From positions 1,302,001 through 1,366,000 of the forward strand of contig NZ_JAAKGB010000001.1 of assembly GCF_011039275.1 (NCBI RefSeq): a stretch of DNA of 64,000 nucleotides, written 5' to 3'. Of this stretch, positions 60,498-64,000 are shown piece by piece; within the stretch, counting starts at the first letter, position 1; every line of letters begins with the position of its first letter. The translations under genes and the position numbers were made by a program. The notes under the pieces are model-generated. The model was not told the origin of the DNA, ran no database searches, and was given only the letters and a program-made list of their open reading frames with translations. The DNA is from Streptococcus hyointestinalis. GTDB taxonomy: Bacteria; Bacillota; Bacilli; Lactobacillales; Streptococcaceae.

Positions 60498-61286
60498 TTA
60501 CAAGTGGAAAAAGGGATTGGTGTTTGCTGTACTCTCAACAATGCTCACGTCCCAATCGTCCTCAACTTGCCACTGGCGCAATTTTTCAGCAACCTTGCTG
60601 ACAAAAAGCACCTCGATGTGATGACCGGGGTCAATGGCTAAAAGCCCAGCTGTCAACATTTCCTGCGCTGTATGGTAGTAGATATCTCCTGTGATAAAGA
60701 CATCCGCTCCCGCACGAAGAGCGTCCTTGTAAAAACTCTGACCGCTACCTCCGCAAATAGCAACACGTGAAATCAGCTTTGTTGTGGGCTGATAAGCCAC
60801 CAAGCGTACACTATCAAGGTTAAACACTTGCCTGACCTTTTTAGCAAAGCTTTGGAAATCCTGCGCTTCTACCGTCCCCACACGCCCAATACCAAAGCCG
60901 TCCTTGGTTGGGCTGAGAATGCTCGTATCCTTTATCTCCAGCAGGTCACAGAACCAGTCATTGAGCCCATCTGGCACAATGTCGATATTAGTGTGGCTGA
61001 CATAAACAGCGATATCGTGCTTAATCAAATCGAAGTAAATGTGATTTTGCGGACTGGCAACTAGATTTTTCAGCGGACGAAAAATCGGTGCGTGCTTAAC
61101 AATAATCAAGTCCACCTGCTTTTGGATGGCTTCTGCGACAGTTTCCTCACGGATATCCAGCGCCACCATGACCGTCTTGATGTCCTTGTCCAAAGTTCCT
61201 ATCTGAAGTCCTGAAATGTCGCCCTCCATGGACAAATCCTGCGGGCAATAGGCTTCGTATCGCTCGATTACTTGACTAGCTTTCAC
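60498..61286 (-). CDS. Nif3-like dinuclear metal-centre protein
   Basis: A 262-aa protein of the Nif3/YqfO/DUF34 family. Metal site residues are in [13 protein letters not shown] and [30 protein letters not shown] and IDPGHHIE are conserved in the C-terminal half. Biochemical role unsettled, GTP cyclohydrolase-like activity proposed for relatives. The start is GTG at 61286 in a GTGA overlap with the trmK stop, with AAGGAGG 7 nt upstream. Confidence 0.88.
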   Translation of the reverse strand: MKASQVIERYEAYCPQDLSMEGDISGLQIGTLDKDIKTVMVALDIREETVAEAIQKQVDLIIVKHAPIFRPLKNLVASPQNHIYFDLIKHDIAVYVSHTNIDIVPDGLNDWFCDLLEIKDTSILSPTKDGFGIGRVGTVEAQDFQSFAKKVRQVFNLDSVRLVAYQPTTKLISRVAICGGSGQSFYKDALRAGADVFITGDIYYHTAQEMLTAGLLAIDPGHHIEVLFVSKVAEKLRQWQVEDDWDVSIVESTANTNPFFHL

Positions 61287-61960
61287 TTGAGAACCTCCTT
61301 TATCCTCTCGATTTTTTCTATTAGTTGCCCTCGCTCTTTTGCTTTATCTAGTGGCACACGAGACAGCGCTTTTTCTAGCTTAGCACACTCCACTTGCCAT
61401 TTTTCTATGAAAATAGCTGAGCTTTCTTTCATGAGACAGGGACCAAAGCGAAGCTCACCTTCTGACAGGCTCATCTCACCTTTTTGCGCTCTTATGATTT
61501 CGTAAAATTTCCCTTTGTCCTTGAGCACAACTTCCTTGTCAATGGCAAAGCCATTTGCAGCTAGCCAAGCACGGACATCATCCTCACGGTTGTTGGGCTG
61601 TAAAATCAAACAATCAACATCCGCCAGCTTTTCCTTGCCTTTTTCCAAAATCTCAACAATCAAGCGCCCACCCATACCGCAAATGGTGATACAGTCTATC
61701 TGGTCAGAAGACTCAAGCGCATCAAGTCCATTGGCTAGGCGAACAGTGATCTGAGATTGAAGCTTGTGGTCACAAACGTTAGACACAGCGGACTCGTAAG
61801 GACCTTTGACCACCTCACCCGCTAGGGCAAAGGCGATTTTTTCTGCTTCAATCAGAGCAATTGGCAAGTAAGCATGGTCGCTGCCAACATCTAAAAGACG
61901 TGCCCCATCAGGCACAAGCGTCGCTATTGTTTCTAGTCTATAAGATAATTGTAATTCCAT
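61283..61960 (-). CDS. trmK: tRNA (adenine-22-N1)-methyltransferase
   Basis: A 225-aa SAM methyltransferase that modifies A22 of tRNA. Seen: [67 protein letters not shown] and a C-terminal coiled-coil-like helix. AAAGGAAAAACA precedes the ATG. Extended -10 TGATAAAAT at 61987-61995 on the minus strand. Confidence 0.92.
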   Translation of the reverse strand: MELQLSYRLETIATLVPDGARLLDVGSDHAYLPIALIEAEKIAFALAGEVVKGPYESAVSNVCDHKLQSQITVRLANGLDALESSDQIDCITICGMGGRLIVEILEKGKEKLADVDCLILQPNNREDDVRAWLAANGFAIDKEVVLKDKGKFYEIIRAQKGEMSLSEGELRFGPCLMKESSAIFIEKWQVECAKLEKALSRVPLDKAKERGQLIEKIERIKEVLK

Positions 61961-62039
61961 TGTTTTTCCTTTAATGTGATGACTTCATTTTATCATCAAA
62001 CGCCCAAAAAATAAAGGTCTATCCTCTCTACCGTTGTGT

Positions 62040-62045
62040 TATAAT
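62040..62045 (+). promoter_or_regulatory. Extended -10 of the lipase-like gene, 6 nt before its ATG
   Basis: TGTTATAAT then AACACT and ATG 62052. No Shine-Dalgarno can fit in a 0-1 nt leader. Confidence 0.7.
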
Positions 62046-62051
62046 AACACT

Positions 62052-63719
62052 ATGAACATCGTGGATTACCTCAACCAGCATAGTAACACTAGCTTAAAAC
62101 AGCGCCCTCTAAACGCTTTAGACATTGCCTGTCTGACGGAGATAAGCTATCTGACCTTTTCGGATAGTTTAACTTCTTCCTTTGAGCCACAAGAAGGCTT
62201 GAGCTTACAGGACTTGGCACTTGCTTACCAAAAACGCCATAACAGAGAGCCTAAAGAACTCCTCATCGCTTATGAGGCTCGTGTTGATTTGCTACACCGC
62301 TTGGCTACTAGTAAGCGCTTCAAAGACGTCATCGCTTTTGCCTATAGCGATTATTTTAGTGAGCAGGAGGAAACGCAGTTTGCTGCGACCAGCTTTTATC
62401 TAGATGATAGGATTCTTGTCGTTTATCGTGGGACTGACAGCAGTGTCATTGGTTGGAAAGAGGATTTCAATCTCTCTTACATGGAGAGTATCCCATCACA
62501 ACGCCTAGCTGCCAACTACCTCAACCTGCTAGCAGAAACGACTGATAGCTCTATCATTGTCTCTGGGCACTCTAAGGGTGGCAATCTAGCACTCTACGCC
62601 GCTTGCTACTCTCAAGCTAAAGCAAACATCTCTGATGTTTACCTCTTTGATGCGCCAGGTCTCCAAGAACATCTAACCAAAAGCACTGCTTTTAAAGAAA
62701 CCCTTCCTAAAATTCACGCTTTTCGTCCACAGGCGTCTCTGGTTGGCGTCTTGTTTCATCTGCCTGTAGAAACTGCTATTATCAAAAGCTATGGTATCAG
62801 CGCCATGCAACACCTGCTTTTTCTCTGGCAAGTCGATACCAAAATGTGTTGCTTTGTCACCACAGACCATGCAACACCCAGCAGTCGCAAAATGCAGGCA
62901 ATCGCTAATCTCTACCTAGCACAAGCCAGTAAATCCGACAATCAAACCGCTATTTCCTTTGTCTGGAAGCTCTTTTTCAAAAAAAGAGCTGATAAAGAGC
63001 CCTTTTCTGTGCGACTAAAAAATGTCTATTCAGCCATGACATCAAGCTCAAAAGTTGAGCGCCAAAGGCTTCTTGCTGTACTGTCTATCTTTTTTACCTC
63101 TTGGTACACCAGCGACATCGAGCAAGACCTCTCAGACCGCCAAAAACTAAAACCACGCCGCATGTTTCTAAAGTTCTTTTACCTGCCTGAACAGCTCGCC
63201 AGCAAATCCCCTTATCTCGGCTTGGTCACTATCGCTTTTCTGCTCTGGGGCGCTTACTTTTTCCTGCGCAATCAAGAGCTGAATCTGCTGGTCTTTTCTA
63301 GCCTTTATTTGCTTGCATTACTAGTGACTGGTATCACAGCCTTCAATCGCTGGTTAAAAGCACCAAAGCGTCTGTCTTTTGATTATCTTCCAGGGATTTA
63401 CAGTATCGCTACCATCGTCCTAACCATCCTACACACGCAGAAATTCTCTGAAATTTTGCCACACTCCATGCTTGGCTTTCTCCTTTTACTCATCGCCAAA
63501 CTCCTCTTTCAAGCCTACCACATCAAAGCTTACTTTCCCGAGTTTAGCAAAGCGCTAAATATCATCAGCCTTCTAGGTGTCGTCTTTGTCCTTATGGCTT
63601 ATCATTTCCCTAGTCTGATGGCATTTATCACCAATCAAGGGCTAGCCTGTCTTTTTCTCTATAAGATGATTTTGATTATCACACTGACTTATCGCTCTTT
63701 TAGAGCGAGGCAAAGATAA
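62052..63719 (+). CDS. Lipase-like alpha/beta hydrolase with C-terminal membrane domain
   Basis: A 555-aa protein. The first half is a DUF2974 / Mbeg1-like alpha/beta hydrolase: IALVYRGTD-type VVYRGTDSSVIGWKEDFNLSYM, nucleophile elbow VSGHSKGGNLALYAA (Ser about residue 179), and LFDAPGLQEHL (Asp region). No signal peptide. The second half (about 395-550) has five membrane helices. Thus a cytoplasmic-side hydrolase tethered to the membrane. Substrate unknown. Predicted leaderless; the upstream in-frame ATG at 62034 lies within the promoter. Confidence 0.78.
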   Translation: MNIVDYLNQHSNTSLKQRPLNALDIACLTEISYLTFSDSLTSSFEPQEGLSLQDLALAYQKRHNREPKELLIAYEARVDLLHRLATSKRFKDVIAFAYSDYFSEQEETQFAATSFYLDDRILVVYRGTDSSVIGWKEDFNLSYMESIPSQRLAANYLNLLAETTDSSIIVSGHSKGGNLALYAACYSQAKANISDVYLFDAPGLQEHLTKSTAFKETLPKIHAFRPQASLVGVLFHLPVETAIIKSYGISAMQHLLFLWQVDTKMCCFVTTDHATPSSRKMQAIANLYLAQASKSDNQTAISFVWKLFFKKRADKEPFSVRLKNVYSAMTSSSKVERQRLLAVLSIFFTSWYTSDIEQDLSDRQKLKPRRMFLKFFYLPEQLASKSPYLGLVTIAFLLWGAYFFLRNQELNLLVFSSLYLLALLVTGITAFNRWLKAPKRLSFDYLPGIYSIATIVLTILHTQKFSEILPHSMLGFLLLLIAKLLFQAYHIKAYFPEFSKALNIISLLGVVFVLMAYHFPSLMAFITNQGLACLFLYKMILIITLTYRSFRARQR

Positions 63720-63747
63720 AAGCATTTGGAAAACTCCAAATGCTTTT
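63718..63747. terminator. Bidirectional terminator at the end of the lipase-like gene
   Basis: AAAGCATTTGGA / TCCAAATGCTTT with an AAAC loop and T tracts on both strands. Confidence 0.9.
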
Positions 63748-64000
63748 TAATCATCCATCCAAAGATTGTTAATAGCAGATAAAAAGTCGTCTGAGATGGG
63801 CACTTCCTTTGTCTGCTTATTTTCACGCTCATTCAAGCGCTCCTTGACTTGGCGGGCAGTTCTGAGATTGTCATGTCGCCAATTGCGCAGAATAGCGTTG
63901 ATGTATTTGAAGTTGGTTTTTCCATTGAGAACAGCCTCACGAAGCGCCAAGCGAATAACCTCAGGCTCTGTATTGTCCTCGTCAATGGTCTTTTGCAATT
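63747..64000 (-). CDS. dnaD: DnaD-like replication initiation protein, C-terminal end
   Basis: The last 84 codons of a gene whose 5' part is outside the window. The DnaD/phage-type C-terminal domain is recognisable: EPEVIRLALREAVLNGKTNFKYINAILRNWRHDNLRTARQVKERLNE, including the YxxxILxxW motif for DNA binding. In streptococci dnaD precedes genes such as trmK; here the lipase-like gene is on the opposite strand between them. The reading frame has no start inside the window. Confidence 0.9.
   Translation of the reverse strand, partial: LQKTIDEDNTEPEVIRLALREAVLNGKTNFKYINAILRNWRHDNLRTARQVKERLNERENKQTKEVPISDDFLSAINNLWMDD

Overview
The window is a chromosomal stretch of a Streptococcus. Indicators are the gene order thyA, dfr, small membrane protein, clpX, engB; a relPRS stringent-response operon; the mevalonate genes split into mvaK1-mvaD-mvaK2-fni and mvaS-mvaA; a sortase-type cell-wall 5'-nucleotidase; an SMK-box ahead of metK; and several small streptococcal families (DUF1836, DUF3272, DUF4649). 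Species cannot be fixed from the sequence alone. Complete leu, trp and hom-thrB genes imply an amino-acid-prototrophic species rather than an auxotrophic pathogen such as S. pyogenes. Most genes are on the minus strand.

Layout. 1-7.5 kb: truncated acetyltransferase, secreted 5'-nucleotidase, murB-potABCD operon. 7.7-9.1 kb: DUF1836 gene, TrhA/hemolysin III, and an unassigned structured RNA gene on the minus strand. 9.2-13.3 kb: mvaK1-mvaD-mvaK2-fni plus a DUF4649 gene. 13.5-18.3 kb: hydroxyisocaproate dehydrogenase-like gene, relP-relR-relS, murA. 18.5-26.4 kb: OFA-type transporter, metK under an SMK riboswitch, birA, dnaX with a free-methionine-sulfoxide reductase, zinc alcohol dehydrogenase, divergent Sua5-like protein. 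26.6-31.6 kb: leuA-leuB-DUF1294-leuC-leuD behind a leucine leader-peptide attenuator. 31.7-39.7 kb: udk, DEAD-box helicase, folC-folP-folB-folK without folE, hom-thrB, HAD phosphatase. 39.9-40.8 kb: an AT-rich orphan gene (effector-binding fold, one membrane helix, acidic tail). 40.9-47.5 kb: trpEGDCFBA under a T-box. 47.6-55.4 kb: DUF1275, mmuM, engB, clpX, small membrane protein, dfr, thyA, mvaS-mvaA. 55.4-59.3 kb: rmlA-rmlC-rmlB interrupted by an AT-rich gene with a HEPN-like motif flanked by a 12-nt direct repeat. 59.4-64 kb: FAD oxidoreductase, Nif3-like protein, trmK, a lipase-like membrane protein, and the end of dnaD.

Biosynthetic operons dominate and are controlled by three different RNA mechanisms: an SMK box on metK, a leader-peptide attenuator on leu and a T-box on trp. 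Sigma-70 promoters are mostly of the extended -10 type (TGnTATAAT). At least four genes have the -10 box only 6-7 nt before the start codon, which predicts leaderless mRNAs. The two clear AT-rich insertions, at about 40 kb and 57 kb, are the best candidates for horizontally acquired and undescribed functions.
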